A DNA stretch of 64,000 nt from CBDCTM01 sp965222005 (GCA_965222005.1 OZ244935.1:2728001-2792000); one strand, 5' to 3'. Shown: positions 1 to 9,234, counted from the stretch's first letter. The notes: generated from the letters alone by a model not told the origin. Numbers and translations: made by a program.

Positions 1-1786
1 CAGCAGAGGCGGCGGTGTTTATAATTTTAAGGGAACTGGCAGTCAAATCAGTGCCAACTATTTCAATTCACATTTTTATCAAAACACAGCCAGCCAGCGG
101 GGTGCATCCATGTACAACAATGGTCATTCAGGCCAACTGGCTCCGCCACTGTCTTTCAATGTGCAGGTCATAAATTGCATATTTTATGACAACAGCGCTC
201 CGCGGGGAGGGGGTATCGCTACACAGGATATCAATTCATCCTTCCAGTGTTTGGCGCGCAATTGTACCTTTTTCAACAATCCCTCCAATGGGGGAGATGC
301 TATCTACCTCAATGTCAATGGTTACACGGAGATATCCAATTCGATCCTCTGGTCGGGAAATGAATTTTTCAAAGATTTTAACGTACTCACGGGCTTGACA
401 GACATCAACAACTGGATAGAAGACAATACCGCAGGCAGTGTGCCGGAGCCGGGCTTCATAGATGCTGCGCAGCGCAACTTTCGCCTGCAAGGCTGTGCGC
501 CCGTTATCGACCAGGGCATCAATTACGGCCTGCTGACACCGCTTGATGCCGATGGGCAGCCGCGCCAGTATGACGGCCAAAGAGACATGGGAGCCTTTGA
601 ATTTACCGGCCTCACCCTCAGTTTGCCGATCCCTGCGCAGCCATCCCTCAGCCTGGAGGCTGATCAAGAGATCACAGACCCCAACGGCTGGACGCACTAT
701 TACAACTGCGCCTCTGACCACTTGCTGCTGTCGATATTTAAAGATGGCCAGGATATTGGCAGTCTGGGCAACAACGGCTTTGCCGTTCGGGTAGTTACCA
801 ATGGAGGCCTGGGCGGCGGCGGATTGAATCTTTCAGCAGCAGATTATCATACCTCCACCAATAGTTGGTATGTGTTTAACCGCTATTGGCAAGTGGAAAA
901 TGCCAATACATTGGCCAGCCCGCTAAGAGTCCGCTTTTACTTCGATCAACAAGATGTGGATGATTTAAACAGCAGTTTACAGGCAGAAGGTATCCCTCCG
1001 ATGACCGATCTTTCCTCTATTATCCTATACCATATTTCCGGTACCGGCCTTAGCCCTCACGATACGGATGTGCTGGCCAATGGTGGGGTTTATTCAGCGT
1101 ACAGCAATACCGGCACCGCCTCATCCAATTCCTATCTGACAGGCAATTTTAATGGGCAAAGCTATGCAGAGTATGAAGTTACATCGATTGAAAATGGGGG
1201 TAGTGCAGGTGTGGAAGCTGTAGATAGCCCGCTGCCGGTGGAACTGCTCAGTTTTACTGCCCAACGCGAACAAGGTCAGGTGGTTTTGAACTGGATAACC
1301 ACCAGCGAGCTGAACAATGATTATTTTTTGGTGGAAAAATCGGCCGATGCGGCCCACTTTCACCCCATTGCCTACACCGAAGCTGCCGGTGCTCTGAACC
1401 GCCAAACCTACTATCAGGAGTTGGATACCAATCCTTATCGCGGAGCAAATTATTACCGCCTAAAGCAGATTGATTTGGATGGCAAGTACAGCTATTCGGC
1501 GATTGTGGTGGTTTATATGAACGATGACCTGAAAGATGCCTGGATATTCCCCAATCCGGCTACCGACCAGCTGAGCGTCCAGTTGCGGGAGCCATTGGAA
1601 GGAGCTGTGCGTCTGCAGATTTGGGATGCATTGCGGCGAGTAGTGCGGGAGGAAGTATTTCCAGCTGCCGGCCAAGCGGTGATGAAACTAAGCCTGGAAG
1701 GACTGGGGCCCGGAATGTATGTAGTAAAGATCAACGGAAAGCGCTATCGGTCGTATCATCCTTTCATCAAAGCCGATCTGAAATAA
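1..1786 (+). CDS. T9SS-secreted parallel beta-helix protein, 3' part
   Basis: The frame is open from base 2 with no stop, so the gene starts before the window; the ATG at 110 is internal. The N-terminal part has Gly/Asn-rich beta-helix repeats (GGGI, NCTF, SNSIL) ending in a DADGQPR..DMGAFEF signature typical of choice-of-anchor Q/pectate-lyase-like proteins. A middle segment is followed by a PVELLSFTA..LNWITTSELNN module common in Bacteroidota surface proteins. The last ~80 residues (FPNPATDQLSV to the C-terminus) form a type A T9SS sorting domain, so the product is probably exported through T9SS and kept on the surface or released. Substrate unknown. Confidence 0.85.
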   Translation, partial: SRGGGVYNFKGTGSQISANYFNSHFYQNTASQRGASMYNNGHSGQLAPPLSFNVQVINCIFYDNSAPRGGGIATQDINSSFQCLARNCTFFNNPSNGGDAIYLNVNGYTEISNSILWSGNEFFKDFNVLTGLTDINNWIEDNTAGSVPEPGFIDAAQRNFRLQGCAPVIDQGINYGLLTPLDADGQPRQYDGQRDMGAFEFTGLTLSLPIPAQPSLSLEADQEITDPNGWTHYYNCASDHLLLSIFKDGQDIGSLGNNGFAVRVVTNGGLGGGGLNLSAADYHTSTNSWYVFNRYWQVENANTLASPLRVRFYFDQQDVDDLNSSLQAEGIPPMTDLSSIILYHISGTGLSPHDTDVLANGGVYSAYSNTGTASSNSYLTGNFNGQSYAEYEVTSIENGGSAGVEAVDSPLPVELLSFTAQREQGQVVLNWITTSELNNDYFLVEKSADAAHFHPIAYTEAAGALNRQTYYQELDTNPYRGANYYRLKQIDLDGKYSYSAIVVVYMNDDLKDAWIFPNPATDQLSVQLREPLEGAVRLQIWDALRRVVREEVFPAAGQAVMKLSLEGLGPGMYVVKINGKRYRSYHPFIKADLK

Positions 1787-1881
1787 AAACGGGGAGTCCG
1801 AGATGCTGACCAGGAGCACAGCGAATGATCCGAGCACAGCGCGCTGCTTGTGAATTGAAGAGTAAAGCACTAGCTATAAAT

Positions 1882-2286
1882 CTAGCTATAAATATGGTTG
1901 TAAACCTCGTTGAGATTGAAGTGCTCTTTGCAGATGTGAACCAGGCAAATGCAACCATCGATTTGCTCTCCTTTGATGATGCCGAACTGTAGCTTGAACT
2001 GGAAGTCGAGGTTGAAAAACTGGGAGATGATTTCTTCCGGAAACTTGGATTGTACATGTTTGCCCAATACAAAGGCGATGTAACCGGATTGGATGCTGGT
2101 AGCACTTACGCAGAAGGAGCCAGGTTTGCAGAGCTTATTGAACGGCTTTTTCTCTGAAATGCAGAGCGGATGCTGATTGATGGAAATGCTCAAATCGTTG
2201 AACAGATCCACCAATTCTCTTGGCGGCGGATTGGTCATCGCATTCTTGACCTGCTCATAGGTGATAATATCCGGACTTTGTGGCAT
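1882..2286 (-). CDS. Hypothetical protein, 134 aa
   Basis: ATG start at 2286. The product is soluble with no signal peptide or membrane segment and four cysteines. I do not recognise a family. The N-terminus (YEQVKNAMTNPPPRELVDLFNDL) looks helical and the rest may be alternating strands. It lies tail to tail with the T9SS gene at 1-1786 and upstream of a lipoprotein gene on the same strand. No overlapping frame on the other strand looks more gene-like, but coding status rests mainly on length and composition. Confidence 0.55.
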   Translation of the reverse strand: MPQSPDIITYEQVKNAMTNPPPRELVDLFNDLSISINQHPLCISEKKPFNKLCKPGSFCVSATSIQSGYIAFVLGKHVQSKFPEEIISQFFNLDFQFKLQFGIIKGEQIDGCICLVHICKEHFNLNEVYNHIYS

Positions 2287-2369
2287 AATGCATGGGAATT
2301 ACTCACTGTAGTAATGCAAGCATTTTGCCAAACCAATTTTGCTAAGCTGTTTGGATGCTGGAAGCCGCG

Positions 2370-2753
2370 TTATTGCTGGCTTTTTGATAAGATTAGGATT
2401 TGCTCATTGCCTTGAGCATTCATCAGAAAGCTAAGAGAGTCGGGGCTGAGATGGGTGATTTTTACCGCTTTTTCAATGCGCTCCTCATTCAACGTATCGG
2501 TAGTGTACAAGAGTTTTCGCTCAATGCGATAATAGCCGGCCTCCCGGTATTTCAGATTTCCCTGGTATTCATAGGTGCCAGTTGGCGAAAAATGAAAGTA
2601 CACACCATTAAGATCCAGATCACTGGTCTCCCCTTGCTCGAACATTTGCTCCACCTGCCAACGTCCATAAATATCTGTGGGATCGTCCAGACAAGCGCTA
2701 AACAGCAGTAAACACAGCAATGCAGTAAGGATGTATTGCATTTTGAGCATCAT
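2370..2753 (-). CDS. Small lipoprotein, lipocalin-like
   Basis: From the ATG at 2753 the product begins with a hydrophobic segment ending in LLLFSAC, a good lipobox. About 105 residues follow with the pattern of a small beta-barrel: DIYGRWQVEQMF, YFHFSPTGTYEY, REAGYYRIE. This resembles lipocalin-like domains found in many Bacteroidota lipoproteins. The longer frame reaching 2837 would overlap nhaD and place the signal internally, so I reject that start. It begins 14 nt after the nhaD stop on the same strand and is probably co-transcribed. Function unknown; outer or inner membrane anchoring is inferred from the lipobox. Confidence 0.7.
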   Translation of the reverse strand: MMLKMQYILTALLCLLLFSACLDDPTDIYGRWQVEQMFEQGETSDLDLNGVYFHFSPTGTYEYQGNLKYREAGYYRIERKLLYTTDTLNEERIEKAVKITHLSPDSLSFLMNAQGNEQILILSKSQQ

Positions 2754-2767
2754 TTTTTTCTGTATTC

Positions 2768-4102
2768 TTACCAAAGGAACATCTGCATCAAGATAAAAGT
2801 AGCACAGCCTGCTAAAAACCCGATCATGGCCAGCCATGAGATCTTTTTGAGGTACCAGATGAAGTCGATGCGTTCCATGCCCATCGCTGCCACACCGGCA
2901 GCAGAACCGATAATCAGCATGCTTCCACCCGTACCGGCAGAGAATGCGATGAAGTGCCAGAGCTTGGCATCTATCGGCTCGGTGTACATCCCCATCGAAG
3001 CGGCTACCAAAGGCACATTATCAATGATAGCTGACAAATAGCCCAAAATGATAATTACCACATCCTGATTGGGAATAGTAGCTTGCAGCTTCTCTGCCAG
3101 TGAGCGAAGCAATCCAACAGCATGCTCTCCGTGCATCACCGCTACCGATTCAAGAGCCGCTACCGCCACCAAAATACCTAGGAAAAACAGGATACTCGAC
3201 AATTCTATCCGCGATAAAGCCGTATGTGCAGAGTACAAGTGCTTGCGCTCCTCGGTAAAATCTTCCTCCGGATGGATGTATTCCGACACCAGCCAAACCA
3301 CACCTAATGACAACATCATACCTACATAAGGAGGCAGATGGGTGATGGCTTTAAATACAGGGACAAATACCAATGCACCTACCCCTACCAGTAGCATGAT
3401 CTTGCTACTGAGCAGCTTCTCTTCCTGCATTTTCGACTCATAATCGCGATCTGTCGGTACAGACAGGTTGCCCTGGAATATTTTTAAATTGACACCAATC
3501 AATACCGGTACTACGATACACACAATGGAAGGAAGCACCAAATGGGAAATCAAGCCCAATGTAGATACCTTCTCTCCAATCCATAGCATGGTGGTGGTGA
3601 CATCGCCTATGGGCGACCAGGCGCCGCCGGCATTGGCAGCGATCACAGCAAAACTGACGAACCACAGCCGCTCCTTTCGGTCGGGTACGAGCCGCCGGAG
3701 CAATGAGACCAGCACGATGGTGGAGGCGAGATTGTCAAGCGTAGCCGAAAGGAAAAAAGCTAAAATGCAGATAAGCCATAGCATTTTTGACTTTTTGGTA
3801 GTGCGTATCCGGTTGGTAATCACTGCAAAACCACGATGAAGGTCGATCAGTTCGACGATGGTCATGGCGCCGGTCAGAAAAAATAGAATTTCCGCTACCT
3901 TGCCGATGTGATGCAACAGCACATCCTGCATCGATCCGACCTCGTGATGATGGTTGACAACATCCAGGTGGCCCAATGAAATAAGCCCCCAGCAAAGTGC
4001 GCCCATGATAAGGGCCGGAACGGTTTTATCTAGCTTGAGAGGATGTTCGAATACTATGGCTGCATATCCAAGGATAAAGCAAATAATGATTCCTATCAGC
4101 AT
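2768..4102 (-). CDS. nhaD: Na+/H+ antiporter, NhaD family
   Basis: 444 residues with about 11-12 hydrophobic segments, normal for NhaD. Recognisable family blocks are TLDNLASTIVLVSLL, NAGGAWSPIGDVTTTM, AIIDNVPLVAASMGMY and GTGGSMLIIGSAAGV, the conserved ion-path regions of the NhaD/ArsB-like ion transporter superfamily. It would exchange cytoplasmic Na+ (or Li+) for external protons across the inner membrane, supporting salt and pH homeostasis, which fits a marine or brackish relative. The start at 4102 puts the first hydrophobic segment at the N-terminus. It is divergent from dusB, and a lipoprotein gene follows closely. Confidence 0.93.
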   Translation of the reverse strand: MLIGIIICFILGYAAIVFEHPLKLDKTVPALIMGALCWGLISLGHLDVVNHHHEVGSMQDVLLHHIGKVAEILFFLTGAMTIVELIDLHRGFAVITNRIRTTKKSKMLWLICILAFFLSATLDNLASTIVLVSLLRRLVPDRKERLWFVSFAVIAANAGGAWSPIGDVTTTMLWIGEKVSTLGLISHLVLPSIVCIVVPVLIGVNLKIFQGNLSVPTDRDYESKMQEEKLLSSKIMLLVGVGALVFVPVFKAITHLPPYVGMMLSLGVVWLVSEYIHPEEDFTEERKHLYSAHTALSRIELSSILFFLGILVAVAALESVAVMHGEHAVGLLRSLAEKLQATIPNQDVVIIILGYLSAIIDNVPLVAASMGMYTEPIDAKLWHFIAFSAGTGGSMLIIGSAAGVAAMGMERIDFIWYLKKISWLAMIGFLAGCATFILMQMFLW

Positions 4103-4160
4103 CGTTTATGGTTTTTTCGTTGAATTTGGATATGAATAAGAGGTGTGCGTATCAGCGGGG

Positions 4161-4168
4161 CAAATTTA
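4161..4168 (-). promoter_or_regulatory. Candidate -7 box for nhaD
   Basis: Read on the minus strand the bases are TAAATTTG, an exact match to the Bacteroidota -7 consensus TAnnTTTG, about 60 nt before the nhaD start. I see no good TTG at the usual -33 distance, so this is a weak call. Confidence 0.35.
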
Positions 4169-4288
4169 TCACTTTATCACAGGTATTAGAATAATTCCTC
4201 AAGTTTATTGATAAAATTTGCTGAAAAGAACCAGGTCTGTTGATTCGCTCAATTTGCTCAGATACGCACTACTTTGTCCAATTCGTTG

Positions 4289-4296
4289 TAATTTTG
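4289..4296 (+). promoter_or_regulatory. Candidate -7 box for dusB
   Basis: TAATTTTG matches TAnnTTTG, with a predicted transcript start about 20 nt before the ATG at 4323. This argues against the longer dusB reading frame beginning at 4218. The -33 region is poor. Confidence 0.4.
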
Positions 4297-4322
4297 CACC
4301 TCAGTACACTACTCAGCTGCGC

Positions 4323-5333
4323 ATGGTTCAAATCGGCAACATCCATCTCGGAAAATTCCCGCTGCTGCTGGCTCCTATGGAGGATGTCAGCGACCCGCCA
4401 TTCCGCGCCCTCTGCAAACAGCAGGGCTGTGATATGATGTACACCGAATTCATCTCGGTGGAAGGCCTGATCCGGCATGCCAGCAAGAGCCTGCAAAAAC
4501 TGGATATTTATGAGGAAGAGCGTCCCATTGGTATTCAGATTTTTGGCGCCAAACTCGACTCCATGCGGCGTGCTGCCGAAATTGTAGAGGCCGCCGGCCC
4601 TGAATTGCTGGACATCAACTACGGCTGCCCGGTGAAAAAGGTAGTATGCAAAATGGCCGGAGCCGGTATCCTGCAAGACATCGACAAAATGGTCGAACTG
4701 ACCGATGCCATCGTCAAATCCACTAACTTGCCTGTTACGGTAAAGACCCGCCTTGGCTGGGATGAAAATACCAAATACATCGAAGAGGTGGCTGAACGCC
4801 TGCAAGATGTCGGTATTCAGGCCCTGGCTATCCATGGCCGCACCCGTAAGCAAATGTACAAGGGCGAGGCCGATTGGACACTTATTGGCAAAATCAAAGA
4901 AAATCCGCGGATCCGTATCCCCATTTTTGGAAATGGAGACATCAATAGCCCACAAAAAGCCAAATTATACCGCCAACGCTATGGAGTGGATGGCATTATG
5001 ATTGGCCGGGCGGCGATTGGCTATCCCTGGATATTCAGGGAAATTCGGCATTATCTGGAAAGCGGCGAATTGCTGGCCCCACCTACAGTGGAGGAGCGGG
5101 TGAACGCAGCCCGTCAGCATTTGAGGCATTCGCTGAGTTGGAAAGGGCCCCGGTTGGGCGTATTGGAGATGCGCCGCCACTATACCAATTATTTCAAAGG
5201 TTTTCCCAATATCAAACCGCTGCGCAGCAAGTTGGTCACAGAGGCGGAACCTTCCGCATTATTTGAATTGTTGGATACGGTAGAAAAGCAATATTCGGGT
5301 TGGCAGAAAGTTTCAGCCACCGGAGCCGGATGA
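4323..5333 (+). CDS. dusB: tRNA-dihydrouridine synthase, DusB family
   Basis: 336 residues from ATG 4323. It reduces specific uridines in the tRNA D-loop using FMN and NAD(P)H. Visible Dus features: N-terminal LLAPMEDVSDPPFRALC (FMN-barrel start), NYGCPVKK with the catalytic Cys at about residue 102, KTRLGWD, IHGRTRKQMYKG, and the phosphate-binding IFGNGDI and IMIGRAAIGYPWIF blocks. A frame continues upstream to 4218 but lacks family similarity and would cross the candidate promoter. The next gene, the CCA-adding enzyme, is also a tRNA maturation function, separated by a 173-nt gap that holds a large hairpin. Confidence 0.93.
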   Translation: MVQIGNIHLGKFPLLLAPMEDVSDPPFRALCKQQGCDMMYTEFISVEGLIRHASKSLQKLDIYEEERPIGIQIFGAKLDSMRRAAEIVEAAGPELLDINYGCPVKKVVCKMAGAGILQDIDKMVELTDAIVKSTNLPVTVKTRLGWDENTKYIEEVAERLQDVGIQALAIHGRTRKQMYKGEADWTLIGKIKENPRIRIPIFGNGDINSPQKAKLYRQRYGVDGIMIGRAAIGYPWIFREIRHYLESGELLAPPTVEERVNAARQHLRHSLSWKGPRLGVLEMRRHYTNYFKGFPNIKPLRSKLVTEAEPSALFELLDTVEKQYSGWQKVSATGAG

Positions 5334-5371
5334 ATAGGAACCTTCAAAAATTGAAAAGAGAATTTATAGCT

Positions 5372-5462
5372 CAGGCGCCTGATGAGTGATAGCGAATCCC
5401 AATCGCCTGTGCTATATAGCACGAAAGGATTGAGCGTGATTTATCACTCTCGAGGCGCCAGC
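5372..5462. repeat. Long imperfect hairpin between dusB and cca
   Basis: Outer arms share GGCGCCT and GAGTGATA (5374-5391 against 5443-5459 reversed). Inside are AATCC/GGATT arms and a perfect palindrome GTGCTATATAGCAC at about 5409-5422. The whole stretch folds as one nested stem of about 90 nt. There is no T-run, so it is not a classical terminator. It could be a REP/MITE-like element, a structured leader for cca, or a processing site. Confidence 0.6.
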
Positions 5463-5506
5463 AGTATAATTTTTTGAATAATACTTAGCGAATAAAATTT
5501 TCCACT

Positions 5507-6949
5507 TTGGTCTTCAATATTCAGCCACACGAAAGAGAAATGTTCACCTTCATTGAGCAGGCAGCCAACCGCTTGGGCTACCCGGCCTATGTGGTGGGAG
5601 GCTACGTAAGAGACCGCCTGCTGGGTCGGTCCTCAAAGGATATGGATATTGTATGCATTGGCTCCGGCATCGAGCTGGCGCGGCAGGTAGCATCTCATTT
5701 GCGGCCGATACCCAGAGTGGCCGTGTACCGAAGATTTGGTACGGCCATGCTCAAGCACCGCGATATGGAAGTGGAATTTGTGGGTGCCCGAAAAGAATCG
5801 TATCGGCATGACTCGCGTAAACCGACGGTGGAGGAGGGTAGTCTGGAGGATGACCAAAATCGGCGCGACTTTACTATCAATGCACTGGCGGTAAGCCTCA
5901 GTGGCAGCCAATTTGGAGAAATAATTGATCCCTTTGGCGGCTTGCGTCACCTGGAAGAGAAGCTGATTAAGACGCCGCTCGAACCGGGCAAGACCTTTTC
6001 AGACGATCCGCTGCGCATGATGCGCGCCATCCGTTTTGCCAACCAGCTGGAATTCAAAATCGAAGAAAATACCTTTCGCAGCATCTCCAAATATAAAAAC
6101 CGGATTAATATCGTATCGATGGAGCGCATTGTAGGCGAATTGAATAAAATATTGATGACCAGCCAACCGTCGAGAGGCTTTACACTTTTATACAAAGCAG
6201 GACTTTTGAAGATCATCTTCCCCGAGCTGGCAGCTTTGCAGGGAATAGAAGTTCGCAATGGTGTAGGCCATAAAGACAACTTCTACCATACCTTGCAGGT
6301 GCTGGATAATGTAGCTAAAGTGTCTGACAACATTTGGTTGCGTTGGGCGGCTTTACTTCATGATATTGCCAAGCCGCCTACCAAACGCTTCCATCCGGAG
6401 GTCGGCTGGACTTTTCATGGCCACGAAGCTTTGGGCGCGGCGATGGTGCCGCGTATTTTCCGCCGTATGCGCCTTCCTTTGGATAGCAAGATGAAATACG
6501 TTCAGGAGCTGGTTCGCCTGCATTTGCGGCCCATTAGCCTGACCAAAGAGGATATCACCGACTCGGCAATCCGTCGCTTGCTGTTTGATGCAGGGGATTT
6601 TATTGATGATCTGATGATGCTTTGCGAAGCCGATATTACGTCCAAAAATTCCAAAAAAGTGAAGCGTTATCTGGAAAATTATGAGCTGGTACGGCAAAAA
6701 CTCAAGGAGGTGGAGGAAAGTGATCGCATCCGCAACTGGCAGCCGCCTATCACCGGAGAGATGATTATGAATACCTTTGGCATTCCTCCTTCCAGGCAGG
6801 TGGGCACCATCAAGACGGCTATCCGCGAGGCCATTCTGGATGGCGATATCCCCAATAATTCTGCCGCTGCTTATGAGCTGATGCTCAAAAAAGGCAAAGA
6901 GCTTGGGCTCAGCGTGGTGAGCGAGAGCTATGGCCCCAAGGAGGGATAG
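5507..6949 (+). CDS. cca: CCA tRNA nucleotidyltransferase with HD domain
   Basis: Adds or repairs the 3' CCA of tRNAs. Visible are the class II nucleotidyltransferase head VVGGYVRDRLLGRSSKDMD with its DxD metal site, RRDFTINALAV, DPLRMMRAIRFANQL, and a C-terminal HD domain with LLHDIAKPP. 480 residues is normal for Bacteroidota. The start is uncertain: the frame opens after a stop at 5486 and offers TTG at 5507 or ATG at 5540. I give TTG because the extra residues look alignable with the family N-terminus, but ATG 5540 is a real alternative. The tRNA-Arg gene in this window does not encode CCA, consistent with need for this enzyme. Confidence 0.92.
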   Translation: MVFNIQPHEREMFTFIEQAANRLGYPAYVVGGYVRDRLLGRSSKDMDIVCIGSGIELARQVASHLRPIPRVAVYRRFGTAMLKHRDMEVEFVGARKESYRHDSRKPTVEEGSLEDDQNRRDFTINALAVSLSGSQFGEIIDPFGGLRHLEEKLIKTPLEPGKTFSDDPLRMMRAIRFANQLEFKIEENTFRSISKYKNRINIVSMERIVGELNKILMTSQPSRGFTLLYKAGLLKIIFPELAALQGIEVRNGVGHKDNFYHTLQVLDNVAKVSDNIWLRWAALLHDIAKPPTKRFHPEVGWTFHGHEALGAAMVPRIFRRMRLPLDSKMKYVQELVRLHLRPISLTKEDITDSAIRRLLFDAGDFIDDLMMLCEADITSKNSKKVKRYLENYELVRQKLKEVEESDRIRNWQPPITGEMIMNTFGIPPSRQVGTIKTAIREAILDGDIPNNSAAAYELMLKKGKELGLSVVSESYGPKEG

Positions 6950-7007
6950 ATTAGAGGTTCGTGCTTGCGGCGGCTTTGTGTATATTTGTAGAAAAATAGG
7001 AACGATT

Positions 7008-7460
7008 ATGAAAATTAGATGGATAGCCATGCTGATAATTTTTGTTGCCCTGGCTTGTAACAAGGACGGGGATCAGGTGAAAAAGGACAGAGAACTGATC
7101 GAGCAGCACCTGGAAGACCATAATTTGGTGGCACAGCACAACAATGACGGGCTGTATTATATTATCGAAAGTGAAGGTACAGGGGAGGAATATCCGTCGC
7201 TTGGCTCAACGGTGAAAATTCATTACTCCGGCTATTTTCTGGATGGTAGCGTATTCGAAAGCACCGATGGTAGAGACCCGTTGACCATTCCGCTGTTCAA
7301 TACCATCAGGGGTTGGCAGCAAGGTATCCCCTTGTTCAAAAAAAATGGAATCGGCAAGCTTTTTATCCCTTCTCATCTGGGCTATGGCAAGAATGGGGTG
7401 CCCGGAATCCCCGGCAATACTGTATTGATATATGATATAGAGCTGGTTGGGTTTTATTGA
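7008..7460 (+). CDS. FKBP-type peptidyl-prolyl isomerase, lipoprotein
   Basis: From ATG 7008 a signal segment ends in VALACNK, a lipobox, so the enzyme is probably membrane-anchored in the periplasm. The C-terminal ~100 residues are an FKBP domain: GSTVKIHYSGYFLDGSVFEST, IRGWQQGIPLFKKNGIGKLFIP, LGYGKNGVPGIPGNTVLIYDIEL. It would catalyse proline cis-trans isomerisation of exported proteins. A TATATTTG box at 6981-6988 lies 20 nt before the start and supports ATG 7008 over the longer upstream frame. It converges on the coiled-coil membrane gene at 7533. Confidence 0.9.
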   Translation: MKIRWIAMLIIFVALACNKDGDQVKKDRELIEQHLEDHNLVAQHNNDGLYYIIESEGTGEEYPSLGSTVKIHYSGYFLDGSVFESTDGRDPLTIPLFNTIRGWQQGIPLFKKNGIGKLFIPSHLGYGKNGVPGIPGNTVLIYDIELVGFY

Positions 7461-7532
7461 GCAGAAGTCAGACCACTATCTATGCCAGGAGACCTCAGAA
7501 TGCCGGACTGTCTGCAAGTCTGCTCCCCCTGG

Positions 7533-8561
7533 CTACTCGAAAAGATTATCGTAAGAACTATTGCTGGAGCGCTCTTGTCTGTCTGGCCGGGCTGCCGGCT
7601 GATTGAGGTCGAGGCTGTCATCGGATGAAATGACTTCATTGCCACCCATCAAAAGCAAAGTGCTCTCCTTTTCCCACTTTTCCAGCATTTTGATGCCCTC
7701 TTCTTCAAAAACACCGTTCTGCAAGTCCACAGACTCCATAAAATTAGCCGACATTTCCATAAAACGTTCCATTTCTCCCACTTTGTTGGCTACGTCATCT
7801 GCTACAGCTTCCATAGCTGCATCAAACATGGCGCGCTTATCGGGATCACCGGAAATGACGCTCATCGCCGATTTCATGGCAGAGTGAGAGGAGCGAATGG
7901 CCTTGCGCTCCTGCTCTTTGAGCTTCACCTGGTCACGCGTATCCTCCAGCAAAATCTCTGAGTTTTGGTACATCTTGGTGAGGATGCGGTACATCACTTC
8001 CATTTTACTATGCAGGGCGTGGTATTTTCCATTGCTCTCCTTGAGGCGGGCAGCTTTGCGGGAGGCGAGCACCATTTGCTGGTCATTGCCCTTGCGCTTG
8101 GCCAAGCTGGCGAGCTTCATATTATTGTCGATCTCTTTGTTGTTATCCTGCATCAGGGTGGATAGCTTGCGCATTTGTCCGCGCAGGGCACCGATTTGCT
8201 TGCTCATCTTGCGCAGGTTGTCCTCCAGGTCATCCACATAGTTTTTCAGGATGCCGATAGGATCGATAGTGACGAAGATGCCTGTGATCCAGCGCATCAC
8301 ACTTTTATACATATAACCGATGAGGTTACGCATTTTGGGATCCAGCACCATATAAATAATAGCGGCCAGTACGAGGAGCATACCACTGAGGTAGAGCAAA
8401 TTGCTGGCAGCTTTCAGGAGAAAAGGCAATGCTTTGACCAGCAAATAGCCGCCACCGGCCAGCAGACCTAACAGGAATACCGTTCCGGTAACCCCTTCGG
8501 GCCTTTTCCAAAATGATTTTTGCTTGAATCTTTCCGTATCAATAGGCGTGTGATTTGCCAT
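7533..8561 (-). CDS. Membrane-anchored coiled-coil protein, PspA/IM30-like
   Basis: 342 residues. Two hydrophobic segments lie at about residues 27-49 and 54-72, followed by a long charged, heptad-like region (about 100-225) and an Asp/Ser-rich tail. The layout FVTIDPIGILKNYVDDLEDNLRKM..IGALRGQMRKL is reminiscent of PspA/IM30 coiled coils tethered to a membrane anchor; this is similarity of architecture rather than a firm family match. The gene starts just after another coiled-coil gene (8635-9186) on the same strand. A role in membrane maintenance or scaffolding is a guess. Confidence 0.65.
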   Translation of the reverse strand: MANHTPIDTERFKQKSFWKRPEGVTGTVFLLGLLAGGGYLLVKALPFLLKAASNLLYLSGMLLVLAAIIYMVLDPKMRNLIGYMYKSVMRWITGIFVTIDPIGILKNYVDDLEDNLRKMSKQIGALRGQMRKLSTLMQDNNKEIDNNMKLASLAKRKGNDQQMVLASRKAARLKESNGKYHALHSKMEVMYRILTKMYQNSEILLEDTRDQVKLKEQERKAIRSSHSAMKSAMSVISGDPDKRAMFDAAMEAVADDVANKVGEMERFMEMSANFMESVDLQNGVFEEEGIKMLEKWEKESTLLLMGGNEVISSDDSLDLNQPAARPDRQERSSNSSYDNLFE

Positions 8562-8634
8562 TTGGGTAGCGGTTTAGTTAATGAAAAATGGTTTATACGC
8601 GAAGATACTACATTTCGTGGCCCTTAGAACTTGC

Positions 8635-9186
8635 TTAGAGCAAATTTTCTATGTTTTCAATATCCTTACGGATTTGGTTGACTATGCTCTGGTGAGTAAG
8701 CTCAAAGCTGTGCTGCGTAGCCTCAATCTTCTGGCGTGCCTCCGCCACTTTGGCATCCGCACCATCGATAGTTGCCTGGTACTTGCTGATCTGCTCCTCC
8801 AATTGCCTGATTTTTTCCTGATGTTTGACGATTTGCTCCTTCAGTTTGTTTACCTCCGCCAGCTTGGAATCCACCCGTTGCTGAATCTGTTTTTGCATGG
8901 CTAGCTGAAATTGGGCTTTCTCATTTTCAACGATCTTGAGGTAATGAGCAGCCGTTTGCAATAGCTTTTCTTTCGTAAGTCCCATAGTGGAAGCGGTGGC
9001 AAAAGCTGATTTGAAGGCGGTACTTTCATCCATCTGCATTTGTCCCAAAGCAGCGAGCGATTGTTTGAACTCGATATAGTCGAAGCCCGGCAAGTTGTTC
9101 TTTTTCAGGGCATTGGCCAAAAATTCCACGCTCTTCTGATCCAGGCCATGGTCTTTGCCGAAGAGGGTTTTTAAGTCTTTGATCAT
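8635..9186 (-). CDS. Coiled-coil hypothetical protein, 183 aa
   Basis: ATG at 9186. There is no signal or membrane segment. The N-terminal ~90 residues look helical and globular (DQKSVEFLANALKKNN, DYIEFKQSLAALG), and about residues 90-183 form a continuous coiled coil (NKLKEQIVKHQEKIRQLEE). It sits 73 nt upstream of the PspA-like membrane gene on the same strand, suggesting a two-gene unit whose products may bind each other through their coiled coils (inference). I do not recognise a named family. Confidence 0.65.
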   Translation of the reverse strand: MIKDLKTLFGKDHGLDQKSVEFLANALKKNNLPGFDYIEFKQSLAALGQMQMDESTAFKSAFATASTMGLTKEKLLQTAAHYLKIVENEKAQFQLAMQKQIQQRVDSKLAEVNKLKEQIVKHQEKIRQLEEQISKYQATIDGADAKVAEARQKIEATQHSFELTHQSIVNQIRKDIENIENLL

Positions 9187-9234
9187 GTTTTTTTATCGTT
9201 TTTTAAAGGGTGATTTTGATTTCTGGAAGAAGGT

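Noticed and set aside
4269..4955. Long minus-strand frame opposite dusB (228 aa)
   Set aside because: It lies wholly within dusB, which has complete family motifs; the opposite frame shows none.
6930..7007. N-terminal extension of the FKBP lipoprotein
   Set aside because: It overlaps the cca stop, crosses a candidate promoter and would bury the lipoprotein signal.
7461..7532. Possible two-way terminator GCCAGG..CCTGGC between FKBP and PspA-like genes
   Set aside because: The arms are far apart with a long unpaired interior and no T-run; not convincing.
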